From Delphinapterus leucas (lineage: Eukaryota > Chordata > Mammalia > Artiodactyla > Monodontidae), in assembly GCF_002288925.2 (NCBI RefSeq), contig NW_022098001.1, positions 18,642,370 through 18,706,369 of the forward strand: a stretch of 64,000 bases of DNA. Direction: 5' to 3'. Below, in pieces: positions 26,439-39,590 of this stretch. How positions within the stretch are numbered: the stretch's first letter is position 1; every line of letters begins with the position of its first letter. The notes under the pieces are model-generated. The model worked only from the letters and a program-made list of their open reading frames with translations. It had not been told where the DNA came from and searched no databases. The position numbers and the translations under genes are program-made.

Positions 26439-26700
26439 TTCCTCTTTCTCTTTTTATGAGTATGTATGTGTTTGCTTCTTTGTGTGATTTTGCTTGTATA
26501 GCTTTGATTTTACCACTTGTCCTAGGGTTCTGTCTGTCCTTTTATTTTTATTTTTTTTTAGTATAGATTTTAGTGCTTGTTATCATTGGTGAATTTGTTT
26601 TTTGGTTTGGTTTCTCTCTTCTTTCTTTGTTTCTTTCCTTTTTTTATTACTTTTTCATTTTCTCATTTTTAATATTTTAATATTTTTTATTTTTTAATAA

Positions 26701-26748
26701 CTCTCTTTCTTTCTTTCTTTCTCTCTTTCTTTCTTTCTGTCTCTCTTC
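26701..26748. repeat. (CTTT)n polypyrimidine tract
   Basis: Imperfect ctttctttct repeat inside the L1-A 5' UTR. The same tract type occurs in L1-G at 61140-61300. Confidence 0.85.
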
Positions 26749-27245
26749 TGAGCTGTGGGGCTGACAGGGTCTTTGTGCCCCGCCAGGGTGTCAGGCCTGT
26801 GCCCCTGAGGTGGGAGAGTTGAGTTCAGGATACTGGTCCACCAGAGACCTCCTGGCTCCACATAATATCAAACGGCAAAAGCTCTCCAAGATATCTCCAT
26901 CTCAATGCTAAGACCCAGCTCCACCCAACGACCAGCAAGCTACAGTGCTGGGCACCCTATATCACACAACTAGCAAGACAGGAACACAAACTCAGCCATT
27001 AGCAGAGAGGTTGCCTAAAATTATAATAAGGTAACAGACAAACCAAAACACATCACCAGACGTGGTCCTGCCCACCAGAAAGACAAGATCCAGCCTCATC
27101 CACCAGAACAAAGGCACCAGTCCCATCCACCAGGAAGCCTACAGAACCCAATGAACCAATCTTAGAAACTGGCAGCAGACACCAAAAACAATAGGAACTA
27201 CAAACCTGCACCCTATGAAAACCCAAACATAGTAGATTAAGCAAA

Positions 27246-28120
27246 ATGAAAAGACAGAGAAACACACAGCAGATGAGGAGCAAGGTAAAAACCCACCACA
27301 CCAAACAAATGAAGAGGAAATAAGCAGTCTACCTGAAAAAGAATTCAGAGTAATGATAGTAAAGATGGTCCAAAATCTTGGACATAGAATGGAGAAAATA
27401 TAAGAAACATTTAACAAGGACCTAGAAGAACTAAAGAGCAAACAATGATGAAAAGCACAATAAATGAAATTAAAAATTCTCTAAAAGAAATCAATAGCAG
27501 AATAACTGAGGAAGAAGAACGTATAAGTGAACTGGAAGATAAAATAGCAGAAATAAATACCTTATAACAGAAAAAAGAAAAGATGTGAGGACAGTCTCAC
27601 AGAACTCTGGAACAATATTAAATGCAACAACATTCAAATTATAGGGCTCGCAGAAGAAAAAGAGAGAAACTAAGGGACTGACAAGATATTTAAAGAGATT
27701 ATAGTTGAAAATTTCCCTAATATGGGAAAGGAAATAGTCAATCAAGTCCAGGAAGCGCAGAGAGTCCCACACAGGATAAATCCAAGGAGAAGCATGCTAA
27801 CACATGTATTAATCAAACTAACAAAAATTAAATACAAAGAAAAAATATTAAAACAGCAAGGGAAAAACAACAAATAACACACAAGGGAATCCCCATAAGG
27901 TAAACAGCTGATCTTTCAGTAGAAACTTTGCAAGCAAGAAGGGAGTGGCAACACATATTTAAAGTGATAAAAGGGAAAAACTAACAACCAAGATTACTCT
28001 ACCCAGAAAGGATCTCATTCAGATTCGATGGAGAAATTAAAACCTTTACAGACAAGCAAAAGCTAAGAGAATTCAGCACCACAAAACCAGCTTTACAACA
28101 AATGCTAAAGGAACTTCTCA
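27246..28120 (+). pseudogene. L1-A ORF1 relic
   Basis: ATG at 27246 in the same context as L1-G. It aligns by eye with L1 ORF1p, the RNA-binding nucleic-acid chaperone (coiled coil, RRM, C-terminal domain). A base is lost near 27275, several stops occur, and the stop site near 28120 differs. The minus-strand frames over it are shadows. Confidence 0.8.
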
Positions 28121-28182
28121 AGGCAGGACACACAAGAGAAGGAAAAGACTGACAATAACAAACCCAAAGCACTTAAGAAAAT

Positions 28183-31100
28183 TGTAACAGGAACATACAT
28201 ATCGATAACTACCTTAAATGTAAATGGATTAAATGCTCCAACCGAAAGACATAGACTGGATACAAAAACAAGACCCATATGTATGTTGTCTACAAGAAAC
28301 CCATTTCAGATCTAGGGACACATACAGACTGAAAATGAGGATATGGAAAAAGATATTCCATGCAAATGGAAATCAAAACAAAGCTGGAATAGCACGTCTC
28401 TTATCAGTCAAAATAGACTTTAAAATAAAGACTATTACAAGAGACAAAGAAGGACACTACATAATGATCAAGGGATCAATCCAAGAAGCAGAGATAACAA
28501 TTGTAAATATTTATGCACCCAACATGGGCACACCTTAATACATAAGGCAAATGCTAACAGCCATAAAAGGGGAAATTGACAGTAACACAATCATCTTACA
28601 GGACTTTAACACCCCACTTTCACTAATGGACAGATCATCCAAACTGAAAATAAGTAAGGAAACACAAGCTTTAAATGATACATTAAACAAGACGGACTTA
28701 ATTAATATTTAAAGGACATTCCATCCAAAAACAACAGAATACACTTTCTTCTCAAGTGCTCATGGAACATTCTCCAGGAAAGATCATATCTTGGGTCAGA
28801 AATCAAGCCTTGGTAAATTTAAGAAATTTAAAATCGTATCAAGTATTTTTTCCAAACATAACGCTATGAGACTAGATGACAATTACAGAAAATAACCTGT
28901 AAAAAATACAAACACATGGAGGATAAAAAATGCACTACTAAATAACCAAGAGATCACTGAAGAAATCAAAGAGGAAATCAAAAAATAATTAGAAACAAAT
29001 GACAATGAAAACACGATCCAAAACCTATGGGATGCAGCAAAAGCAGTTCTAAGAGGGAAGTTTATAGCTATACATTCCTACCACAAGAAACAAGAAACAT
29101 CTCAAATAAAAAACATAAACTTGGACTTCCCTGGTGGTGCAGTGGTTGAGAGTCTGCCTGCCGATGCAGGGAACATGGGTTCATGCCATGGTCCGGGAAG
29201 ATCCCACATGCTGTGGAGCGGCTGGGCCCGTGAGACATGGCCGATGAGCCTGCATGTCCGGAGCCTGTGCTCCACAATGGGAGAGGCCACAACAGTGAGA
29301 GGCCTGCGTACCGTGAAAAAAAACAAAAAAACAAAACAAAAAATACCATAACCTTACACCTATAACAATTAGAGAAAAAGAACAAAATTACCCTAAAGTT
29401 AGCAGAAGGAAAGAAATCTTTATGATCAGATCAGAAATAAATGAAAAAAAATGACAGCAAAGATCATAAAACTAAAAGCTGGTTCTTTGAGAAGATAAAC
29501 AAAATTGATAAACCATTAGCCAGACTTATCAAGAAAAAAAGGGAGAAGACTCAAATCAATAGAATTACAAATGAAAAAGGAGAAGTAACAACTGACACTG
29601 CAGAAATACAAAGGATCATGAGAGATTACTACATGCGACTATATGGCAATAAAATGGACAACCTGGAAGAAATAGACAAATTCTTAGAAAAGCACAACCT
29701 TCCAAAACTGTACCAGAAAGAAATAGAAAATATAAACAGACCAATCACAAGCAGTGAAATTGAGACTGTGATTCAAAATCTTGCAAGAAACCAAAGCCCA
29801 GGACCAGATGGCTTCAGAGGCGAATTCTATCAAACATTTAGAGAAGAGCTAACACCTATCCTTCTTACACTCTTCCAAAATATAGCAGAGGGAGGAACAC
29901 TCCCAAACTCATTCTACAAGGCCACCACCACCCGGATACCAAAGCCAGACAAAGATGCCACAAAGAAAGAAAACTACATGCCAATATCACTGATGAACAT
30001 AGATGCAAAAACCCTCAACAAAATACTAGCAAATAGAATCCAAGAGCACATTAAAAGGATCATACACCATGATCAAATGGGGTTTATCCCAAGAATGCAA
30101 GGATTCTTCAGTACACGCAAATTAATCAATGTGATACACCATACTAACAAAATGAAGTAGAAAAAGCATATGAGCATCTCAATAGATGCAGAGAAAGCTT
30201 TTGACAAAATTCAACACCCATTTATGATAAAAAGAACCCTGAAGAAAGTACGCATAGAGGGAACTTATGGCAACATAATAAAGACCATATATGACGAACC
30301 TACTGCCAGCAACCTTCTCAATGGTGAGAAACTGAAACCATTTCCTCTAAGATCAGAAACAAAGAAGGTTGTCCAGACTCACCACTATTATTCAACATAC
30401 TTTTGGAAGTTTTAGCCACAGTAATCAGAGAAGAAAAAGAAATAAAAGGAATCCAAACTGGAAAAGAATAAGTAAAGGGGTCACTGTTTGCAGATGACAT
30501 GATAATATACCTAGAGAATCCTAAAGATGCTACCAGAAAACTACTAGAGCTAATCAATGAACATGGTAAAGTAGGAGGACACAAAATTAATGCACAGAAA
30601 TCTCTTGCATTCCTATACACTAAAGATGAAAAATCTGAAAGAGAAATTAAGGAAACACTCTCATTTACCATTGCAACAAAAAGAATATACCTAGGAATAA
30701 ACCTACTTAAGGAGACAAAAGACCTGTATTCAGAAAACTGTAAGAAACTGATGAAAGAAATTAAAGATGATACAAACAGATGGAGAGATATACCATGTTC
30801 TTGGATTGGAAGAATCAACATTGTGAAAACGAGTATACTACCCAAAGCAATCTACAGATTCAATGCAATCCCTACCAAACTACCAATGGCATTTTTAACA
30901 GAACTAGAACAAAAAATTTCACAATTTGTATGGAAACAAATTTGTATGGAAAAGACCCTGAATACCCAAAGCAATCTTCAGAAAGGAGCTGGAGGAATCA
31001 GACCTCAGACCTCAGATTATACTACAAGGCTACAGTAATCAAGACAGTATGGTACTAGCCCAAAAACAGAAATATAGATCAATGGAACAGGGTAGAAAGA

Positions 31101-32200
31101 CCAGAGATTAACCCATGCACATATGGTCATCTTATATTTGATAAAGGAGGCAAAAATACACAATGGAGAAGAGATAGCCTCTTCAATAAGTGGTGCTGGA
31201 ACACCTGACAGCTACATGTAAAAGAATGAAATTAGAACACTCCTTAACACCATACAGAAAAATAAACTCAAAATCGATTAAAGACCTAAACGTAAGGCCA
31301 GACACTATAAAATTCTTAGAGGAAAAGATAGGTAGAACACTCTTGCTGTGACATAAATCACAGCAAGATCCTTTTTGACCCACCTCCTAGAGAAATGGAA
31401 ATAAAAAGTAAAATAAACAAATGGGATTTAATGAAACTTAGAAGCTTTTGCACAGCAAAGGAAACCATAAACAGGATGAAAAGACAACCCTCAGAATGGG
31501 AAAAATATTTACAAATGAAGCAACTGACAAATGATTAATCTCCAAAATTTATAAGCAGCTCATGCAGCTCAATATCAAGAAACAAAAAACCAAATCCAAA
31601 AGTGGTCAGAAGACCTAAACAGATATTTCTCCAGAGAAGACATACAGATGGTAAACAGATGAAAGGATGCTCACCATCACTAATCATTAGAGAAATGCAA
31701 ATCAAAACTTCAGTGAGGTATCACCTCACACCAGTCGGAATGGCCATCATCAAAAGATCTACAAACAATAAATGCTGGAGAGGGTGTGGAGAAGAGGGAA
31801 CCATCTTGCACTGTTTGTGGGAATGTAATTTGATACAGCCACTGTGGAGAACAGTATGGAGGTTCCTTCAAAAACTAAAAATAGAACTACCATACGACCC
31901 AGCAATCCCACTACTGGGCATATACCCTGAGAATACCATAATTGAAAAAGTTCACAATATTCATTGCAGCACTATTTACAATAGCCAGGGTATGGAAGCA
32001 ACCTAAGTGTCCATTGACAGATGAATGGATAAAGAAGATGTGGCACATATATACAGTGGAATATTACTTAGCCATAAAAAGTAACGAAATTGAGTTATTT
32101 GAAGACAGTTGGGTGCACCTAGAGTCTGTCATACAGAGTGAAGTAAGTCAGCAAGAGTAAAACAAGTACTGTATGCTAACACCTATGTATGGAATCTTAA
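28183..32200 (+). pseudogene. L1-A ORF2 relic (endonuclease, RT, Cys-rich end)
   Basis: ORF2p normally nicks DNA and reverse-transcribes the element. Endonuclease relic at 28233-28538 (LQETH, then ...IYAPN). RT open stretch 29441-30160 (239 codons, with SPGPDGF), a stop at 30158, then [14 protein letters not shown] from 30176. The RT catalytic motif FADD is at 30487-30498 in a different frame, so a frameshift lies between about 30360 and 30480. C-terminal Cys-rich part near 31602-32006, stop at 32158. A SINE splits it at 29125. Confidence 0.85.
29125..29342 (+). mobile_element. CHR-2-type SINE in L1-A ORF2
   Basis: 'gacttccctggtggtgcagt' head, 'gatgcagggaacatgggttc', and a tail of A runs broken by C. 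Target repeats are imperfect (aacataaacttg and accataacctta). Several CpG positions have decayed to TG or CA, so it is older than the copy at 3895. Frames on both strands are shadows. Confidence 0.88.
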
Positions 32201-32580
32201 AAAACAAACAAATATATTTCTGAAAACCTAGGGGCAGGACAGGAATAAAGATGCAGACTTAGAGAATGGACTTGAGGACAAGGGGAGGGGGAAGGGTAAG
32301 CTGGGATGAAGTGAGAGAGTAGCATTGACATATGTACACTACCAAATGTAAAATAGATAGCTAGTGGGAAGCAGCTGCATAGCACAGGGAGATCAGCATA
32401 GTGCTTTGTGACCACCTAGAGGGGTGGGATAGGGAGGATGGGAGGGAGATGTAAGAGGGAGGAGATATGGGGTTATGTGTATATGTAAAGCTGATTCACT
32501 TTGTTATAAAGCAGAAAGTAACACACCATTGTAAAGCAATTATACTCCAGTAAGGATGTTAGCAAAAAAAAAAAAAAAAT
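32201..32580 (+). other. L1-A 3' UTR and poly(A)
   Basis: Contains the purine-rich 'aaggggagggggaagggtaa' tract, 'gcagctgcatagcacaggga', and the end 'gtaaagcaattatactccag' followed by A16. Confidence 0.8.
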
Positions 32581-34394
32581 AGCTGTTCCCAAAAGCATAT
32601 CATTATAAACTTCTCTAGGTCAGTAATTTTTGAGAAATTAAGTGAAATGTTATTGTTTCTTCTGGGAGACATTTTAGAAAGGTATGCTCTCTTCAAAGGT
32701 AAGAATTTAAACACAAGGGCAGTCTCCTATGGAAACTTCCATGTAAATATTCCTGTCATTATCTAATTATTTTTAAATAATTTAGACAGAGGTAAAGGCA
32801 TGGTTAACATATTTTTCAGTTGGTTAGAATAAATATTATATTGGATGTTACAATTAAAATTAAAGGTATGGAATATATATTGATCCCAAGGTAGTAAGTT
32901 GAAATATAATAGACATAAATGCAAAGCCTTATATTTGCTTAGAGAAATCAATATTTTTCTGAAATGGTTATTGGTTAATGGCATGGTTGTTTTAAAAAAG
33001 AAGGAAAGCCATCTTTCAAAATAAATATTTCAGGGAGGAGGATAAAGGTGGCAGAATAAGATGACATGGAGCTCACCTGCCCCCATAAACACACCAAAAA
33101 TACACCTACATGTGGAAAAATTCTCATAAGAAAACTAATTGGAAACTGGCAGAAGAACTCTTATACAACAAAGGATTCAAGAAATAGTCCCCTGTAACTG
33201 GGTAGGATGGGAAAAATATTGTCTGGTTGGGACCTGTGCCCCTGGGAAGGATTTAAGAAGAAAAGAAAGACTGCATAGGCAGACTCTTGCCCTGGGGAGT
33301 CAAGGGATCAAGCCACAGACTGGGTGTCCCCATTCTGGGTCTGATGTGGAGGAGATAAGCACATCTTATCTTCCTTTGGCTGCTGGGAGAACCATTGGGA
33401 CAGATAGAAAGGCTGGAGAAGCCTAGACTCCACTCACAAAGAGGGTGTGTGTGCTGGCTTGCCAACAGACAGGGCAGAGAGAAGTCTGCCCTAGCAGCTG
33501 ATGCCTCACCACACTCCCCAATCTGAGTTAGGCGAATATCCCAGCCCACTCACTCCATGCCACAGCATTGGTACAGGCTCTGAGCTTGGTATAGGGCCTG
33601 GCTCCTAGGGCAGCCACGTCCTGAGAAAAGACCTGATCTAGCAACACAGAGATTGCCTGGGGGCCTGAGGTGTGGTCCAGGTGGGACAGCAGCAGCCAGC
33701 ATTGCTACTTACCCAAAGAGTGCCCCAGAAGAAGTCCAAACCCCTACCAGCAGCTCAGCCACTTCAATTCCTCTAACCACAATGCGCCTACCCCAAGTCC
33801 TAGCCTAGTGAATTCTCCTGTCATATGCAATCTTAACCACAAACTTGCACTAGATCTGAGATAACCACAGCAGGGGAAAATATGTGACTTTAACATGTTG
33901 ATGAGGGGAGCTGCAGACGCACACACAGGCAGCATATCAGACCACTATAAGTGCATGAGTCCCACTTACTTCAGCACTCCACTTCTTTGAGGCAAAGGTT
34001 TCAGTACAGGGAGAAGGAAAAACACACACTTAAAGGGAAGAGAGCCAGCTCCAGCCTGACCCTCAAGGCTTCTACTCCAGCAACTTGGGAGCAAACCCTA
34101 CCCCTGACAGGGCAGAGACAGCCACGGAGCAGAGAGGAAGTCCTGCCTCACACTCTGCACAGGTTTTAGATACTCCAACACCAAACACACCCTCTCTAAA
34201 AGGGATAGCAGCCAGCACACCCTGAGGAAATATGTGGCTGGCATCCATATCAAAACCAGCCCTTACACAAAAGACAGTGGACACAAAGTGTCTACACAGG
34301 GATGCTCCCACATAAAAACACTCCTTCAACACCACAATTTTTAAACATGCTGTTTAAAAATAAATAAATTTAATTTAGTTTAAAAGAAAAAAAA

Positions 34395-35110
34395 GAGTAA
34401 ACTCAGACCATTTTAACAAGGAACTGTAAACTATAAAGAAGACCCAATCGAAAATACACAATTCAATTTCTGAGATAAAAAGACACTCTAGAAGTAATGA
34501 ATAGCCAACTAAATGACACAGAAGAATACATAAGTGATCTGGAAGATGAAATAATGGACATCACCCAATCAGAACAGCAGACAGAAAGACAAATGAAAAA
34601 GAAAAAATAAAAGCAATATATGAGACCTATGAAGTAATATAAAAAGTGCCAATATACACATAATAGGGGTCCCAGAAGGAGAAGAGAGAGAAAAAGGGAT
34701 CAAAAATGTATCTGAATAAATTATGGCTGAAAACTTCCCAAAACTAAAGAAGGAACAGATATCTAGGTACAGGAAGCACAGAGGGTCCTAAACAAGATGA
34801 ACACAAAGATCACACCAAGACATATAATTAAAATGGCAAAAGTTACAAAGAGAATTCTAAAGGCAGCAAGAGAAAAACAAAGAGTCAGTTACAAGGGAAC
34901 CCCGAAAAGGCTATCAGCTGATTTCTCTGTAGAAAATTTGCAGGTCAGAAGAGAGTGACATTCAAAGTCCTGAAAGGGAAAAACCTTCAACCTAGGATAC
35001 TCTACCTAGCAAGATCATCACTTAGAATAGAAGGAGAAATAAAGAATTTCTCAGACAAGCAAAAACTAAAAAAAAATCATCAATATTAAATATACCATAA
35101 AAGAAATTTT
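34395..35110 (+). pseudogene. L1-B ORF1 relic
   Basis: Tracks ORF1p ('ggggtcccagaaggagaaga', 'ggcagcaagagaaaaacaaa', 'ctctacctagcaagatcatc') but has no long frame; many stops. Confidence 0.7.
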
Positions 35111-35469
35111 GAAGGGTCTTCTCTAACTGGTAAAGAAGGAAGAATCTATAGGAAAGGGAAAATTCTAACAGGAAAGGCAAATTTTTAGTAAGGATTGAAG
35201 ATCACTTAGATAAGCTAGTAGGTATATTGAAAAACAAACAAAATGTGTTTAGAATGTGTTTGAACAAAATGATTATCAGTTTAAAGCAAGTAGGTATAAT
35301 TATGGGGAACTCATGGTAACCTACGATAGGTACACAAAAACCAGAAAGAAAGGACCTCAAGAATATGACAAAAGAAAGTCATTAAACCACAATGAGAAAC
35401 TCAAAAACAAGAAATGAACAAAGAAGAGCTGCAAAAACAACTGGAAAAAAGGAATAAAATGACAGTAAG

Positions 35470-37850
35470 TACATACCTATCAACAATTACTTTAAATGTC
35501 AATGGACTAAATGATCCAGTCAAAAGACACAGAGTGGTTGATTGAATAAAAAAACAAGACCCTCCATTATGCTGCCAACAAAATACTCACTTCAGGAAGA
35601 AAGATACACAGAGACTTGAAGTGAGAGGATGGAAAAAGATATGGAAATGACAAGAAAGTGGGGATAGCAATACTTATATCAGACAAAATAGACTTTAAAA
35701 CAAAGGCTATAACAAAAGACAAGGAAGGGCATTATATAATGATAAATCAATCAGTGTGATAGACCACATTAACAAAAGGAAAAACAAAAACCACATGATC
35801 ATCTCTATAGACACAGGAAAAGCATCTGACAAAATTCAACATCATTCATGATGATTCATGTACCTCATCAAAGTAGGTACAGAGGGAACATGTCTCAACA
35901 TAATAAAGGCCATTTATGACAAACCCACAGCTAACATAATACTCAATGCTGAAAGCTTGAAAGCCTTCCCACTAAATTTAGGAAAAAGACAAAGATGCCC
36001 GCTCACACTGCTTCTATTTAACATGGTATTGCAAGTCCTAGCTACAGCAATCAGACAGGAAAAAGAAATAAAAAGAATTCAGATTGGAAGGAAAGAGGTA
36101 AAACTGTCACTATTTGCAGATGACATTGTACTCTATCTAAAGAACCGTAAAGTCTCCACACAAAAACTATTAGAACTAATAAATGAATTCAGCAAGGTAG
36201 CAGGATAAAAATTAATATACAGAAATCTATTCTGTTTCTATACACTAATAGTGAACTAACAGAAAGATAAAGTAAAAAAAATTCCATTTATAATCACATC
36301 AAAAAAACACTAGGAATAAATTCAACCAAGGAGGTGAAATACCTATACTCTGAAAACTATAAAAAGTTGATGAAGGAAATTGAAGATAATTCAAAGAATT
36401 GGAAAGATATCCCATGCTCTTAGATTAGAAGGATTAATATTGTTAAAATGGCCATACGATCCAAAACAATCTACAGATTTAATGCAATCCCTATCAAAAT
36501 AACCAGGACATTTTTCACAGAACTGCAACAAATAACCCTAAAATTTATATGAAACCACAAAACACCCAAAGACAAAGCAATCCTGAGAAAAAAGAACAAA
36601 GCTGAAGATATAACTGTCCCAGACTTCAGACTATACTACAAAGCTATAATAATCAAAATGGTGTGGTATTGGTACAGAAACAGAGACATATATCAATGTA
36701 ACAGAATAGAGAGTGCAGAAATAAACTCACATGTGGCCAATTAATCTATGAAAAAAGAGGCAAGGATATACAATGAAGGAAAAACAGTCTCTTCAATAAG
36801 TGGTCCTGGGAAAACTGGACAACTACATGTAAAGCAATGAAATTAGTACATTTCTTCACACTACATACAAAAATAAACTCAAAATGGTTTAAAGACCTAA
36901 ATGTAAGACATGAAACCATAAAATTCCTAGAAGAGAGTGTAGGCGAAACATTCTTTGACATAAATCATAGCAATATTTTCCTGGTACAGTTTCCTAAGTC
37001 AAAAGAAATAAAAGCAAAAATAGACAAATGGGACTTAATTAAACTTAAAAGCTTTTTCATAGCAAAGAAAACCAGAACAAAACATAAAGACAACTTATGG
37101 AATGGGCGAAAATATTTTCAAATGATGCAACTGACAAGGGGTTCATATCCAAAATATACAAACAGCTCATGAAGCTCAATATCAAAAAAACAAACAATCC
37201 AATCAAAAAATGGGCAGAATATCTAAACAGACATTTCTCCAAAGAAGACACACAGATGGTTAAAAACATATAAAAAGATGCTCAACATCACTAATTATTA
37301 GAGAAATGCAAATCAAAACCCCAAGGAGGTATCACCTCACACCTGTCAGAATGGTTATCATCAATAAGTCTTCAAATAACAAATGTTAGAGAGGATGTGG
37401 AGAAAAGAGAACTATCATACACTGCACGTGGGAATGTAAATTGGTGTAGCCACTATAGAAAACAGTATGGAGGTTCCTTAAAACACTAAAAATAGAACAC
37501 CATATGATCCAGTAATTACACTCCTGGATATATATCCAGAAAAAACAAAAACACTAATTCAAAGAGATGTATGCATCCCAATATTCATGGCAGCACTGTC
37601 TCCAATAACTAATTCATGGAAGCAACCCAAATGCCCATTAACAGACAACTGGCTTAAGAAGATGTGTGTGTGTGTGTATATATATATACATATATATATA
37701 TACACACAGTACTACGTTACTCAGCCATATAAAAGAATGAAATACTGACATTTGCAGCAATGTGGATGGACCTAGAGAATATTATCCTTAGTGAAATAAG
37801 TCAGTTAGAGAAAGAAAAATAGTATATGATATCACTTATGTATGAATCTA
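35470..37850 (+). pseudogene. L1-B ORF2 relic with endonuclease-RT deletion
   Basis: The endonuclease start ('caattactttaaatgtcaat') runs to about 35745, then jumps directly to late RT ('gatagaccacattaacaaaa'). The longest remnant, 35858-36208, includes [11 protein letters not shown]. Comparison with L1-A shows that the part matching about 28470-30120 is absent. The C-terminal part at 36837-37172 and beyond is broken. Confidence 0.8.
37664..37706. repeat. (TG)n(TA)n microsatellite in L1-B
   Basis: tg repeats pass into tatata and back to cacaca, inside the ORF2 relic. Confidence 0.9.
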
Positions 37851-38169
37851 AAAATAATGCAAATGAATCTATATATAAAACAGAAACAGACTCACAGACA
37901 TAGAAACCAAGCTTGAGGTTACCAAGGGGGAGAGAGAAGCAGGGAGGGGCAAATTAGGGTTATGGGATTAACAGATACAAACTGCTCTATATAAAATAGA
38001 TAAGCAACAAAGATATATAGCACAGGGAATTATACCCATTATCTTCTAATAACCTATAACAGAATATAATCTGCAAAAATACTGAATCTTTATGCTGTAC
38101 ACCTAAAACTAACACAATATTGTAAATCAACTATACTTCAATTGGAACATAAATAAAATAAATATTTCA

Positions 38170-38689
38170 ATTCATATAGAAGATATTTGGCTCAATCAGT
38201 AAACATCCCTGGAAAGAACATAAGTTGCCTTTCCAATTTGAAATCAAATCTATGCAGTCATGTGCTGATAAAGCACATGAGAAGACAATAATTAGAGGAT
38301 TCAGAGGTGACTATGTAGCCTTCCTTCCTTCCTTCCTTCCTTCCTTCCTTCCTTCCCTCCTTTCATTTGTTCTTCTCACCTATTCAAAGTAGTTAGGAAA
38401 AAAAAAAACACTCCTCAATTACAAAGGAAGTAACTGAGAAGAGAGAATTACAACACCCAAGCTCTGAACAGGAGCTTAAGTTGTGGATCTAATTGTAATG
38501 TTTATTTTGAGGTGGTACAGTGCAGTGTCATTCAAACTGTTTTAAAGTTACACACTGCAGGACATGTGCCAGGGCGAGTAAGGGTCCAATGAACTCAAAG
38601 AGGGAAGTTAGGTGAAAAAGTCAGGGACATTTAACATAGATGAAAGGAGATAATTCCCTCTTCATTTCATCATGACAAGGGTTCATTTA
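38170..38689. other. Unassigned sequence with (CCTT)n
   Basis: Intronic sequence without a recognised element except the tetranucleotide repeat. Confidence 0.4.
38319..38356. repeat. (CCTT)n microsatellite
   Basis: About nine ccttccttcc units, then decay. Confidence 0.95.
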
Positions 38690-39230
38690 CTCATTCCATG
38701 ACGTAACACACACACTTAGTGCCTTCTATGTGTCAAGTGCTATACTAGGAACTTGGAATACAATGATAAAAAGACAGAGCCTTTATTTTAAGAAGACTAC
38801 AATCAGCTAGGGGAAATAAACACTCCAACAAGCAACTGCCATACACATGATCATTGTTCAAGACAATGGTTCAAGAGCCAGGTACAGTGTGCAATTTAAA
38901 TACAGAGCAAAGAATTCCCAAGTTCATGTGGAGTAAGTCAGAGAGAGCTTCACAGAGGACACATCAACAAGGCCTGAATTAACAGATAAATAGTAATCTG
39001 CTGGATAATCAGAGGGAGGGTAAACAAAGGCATGGAAACAGATGATATCTTCTCGTGTTTGTAGGAGTATGTGTTGTTCAGCATTGGTAGGATATAAGGG
39101 ACAGGATTGGGGGATATTTAAGGAGAAGAGACAGCAAGGAAGCGGGATGCTACAAATCAGTTATGAGAGAGGAAGCTGAATATTTGGAAATATTCCTTGC
39201 TAGGTGCTCTAAATTTTATCCTGAAGTCTA
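38690..39230 (-). repeat. L2 LINE, first part
   Basis: 'gtgccttctatgtgtcaagt' then 'gctatactagg' is the reverse complement of the L2 3' end. 'aattttatcctgaagtctag' at 39211-39230 continues L2 and resumes after the hAT block at 39590 ('gcaatggggagccatggagc'). Confidence 0.65.
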
Positions 39231-39590
39231 GGTCAGTGTTTCTGACCATCTTCATCAGATCCTCCAGAGAATTCCATACAGCCTCACTGCTCAAAATTTG
39301 GCCTGTAGACCAGCAGCATCAGCATCATCTGGGAACTTGCTAGAATGCCACCTCAGACATACTGAATCAGAATCTGCATTTTAATAAGCCCCCAGGTGAG
39401 TTATAGGCACATTGAAGTTTGAGAAGCACTGCCCTGATATACTTGTTAGAAATGAATATTATTGATAGTTCTCATCTATTAAATTAGAATCTTTCAGATG
39501 AGGCCCAGGCCTCATCATTTTTCTTTCTTTTTTTTTTTTTTACAGGCTCACTAGGAGATTATATGGCATATTAGATTTGAGAACCACTAC
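39231..39590 (+). repeat. MER20-like hAT element, split
   Basis: It opens 'tcagtgtttctgaccatctt' and closes 'gatttgagaaccactacg', with 'atctttcagatgaggcccag' between. It sits inside the L2 and is itself interrupted by MER5A at 39284-39431. Confidence 0.55.
39284..39431 (+). mobile_element. MER5A-type hAT-Charlie element
   Basis: 'cactgctcaaaatttggcct', 'gaccagcagcatcagcatca' then tctgggaacttg, and 'gaagtttgagaagcactg' span MER5A nearly end to end, with inverted cactg/cagtg-like ends. Confidence 0.8.

Larger units (their letters stand above)
24858..27245 (+). promoter_or_regulatory. L1-A 5' UTR (internal promoter region)
   Basis: About 2.2 kb without the SINE. It is GC-richer to about 25980, then T-rich with polypyrimidine tracts. 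A block beginning near 'ttattatcattggtagattt' (26142) recurs at 'gttatcattggtgaatttgt' (26579), so this UTR has an internal repeat. The promoter role is from L1 biology, not shown here. Confidence 0.6.
24858..32580 (+). mobile_element. L1-A: full-length L1 with target-site duplication
   Basis: The element starts at 'gagagaccttcaagatggca', a typical L1 5' UTR start, and ends at the poly(A) before 32581. Flanking agttgttccc (24848-24857) and agctgttccc (32581-32590) make a 10-bp duplication with one mismatch. Order: 5' UTR to about 27245, ORF1 relic, ORF2 relic, 3' UTR, poly(A). It carries one SINE in its 5' UTR and one in ORF2. Both ORFs are broken, so it is inactive. It lies antisense to NECAB1, with its 5' end 268 bp from the 98-nt exon. 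Confidence 0.88.
33033..38154 (+). mobile_element. L1-B: older near-full-length L1
   Basis: It starts 'gggaggaggataaaggtggc' and ends in an aataaaataaat tail. It is flanked by a perfect 15-bp duplication aaaataaatatttca (33018-33032 and 38155-38169). Its 5' UTR differs from L1-A, so it is another subfamily. It is about 5.1 kb because an internal segment of ORF2 is missing near 35745. All frames are broken. Confidence 0.87.

Noticed and set aside
30318..30845. A 175-codon minus-strand frame, with similar ones at 45512-45985 and 63498-63929
   Set aside because: These are antisense shadows of the L1 ORF2 RT or endonuclease regions; the same frame recurs in each L1 copy.
38319..38356. Regular short repeats as a CRISPR-like array
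   Set aside because: They are simple microsatellites with no spacers, in a mammalian genome.
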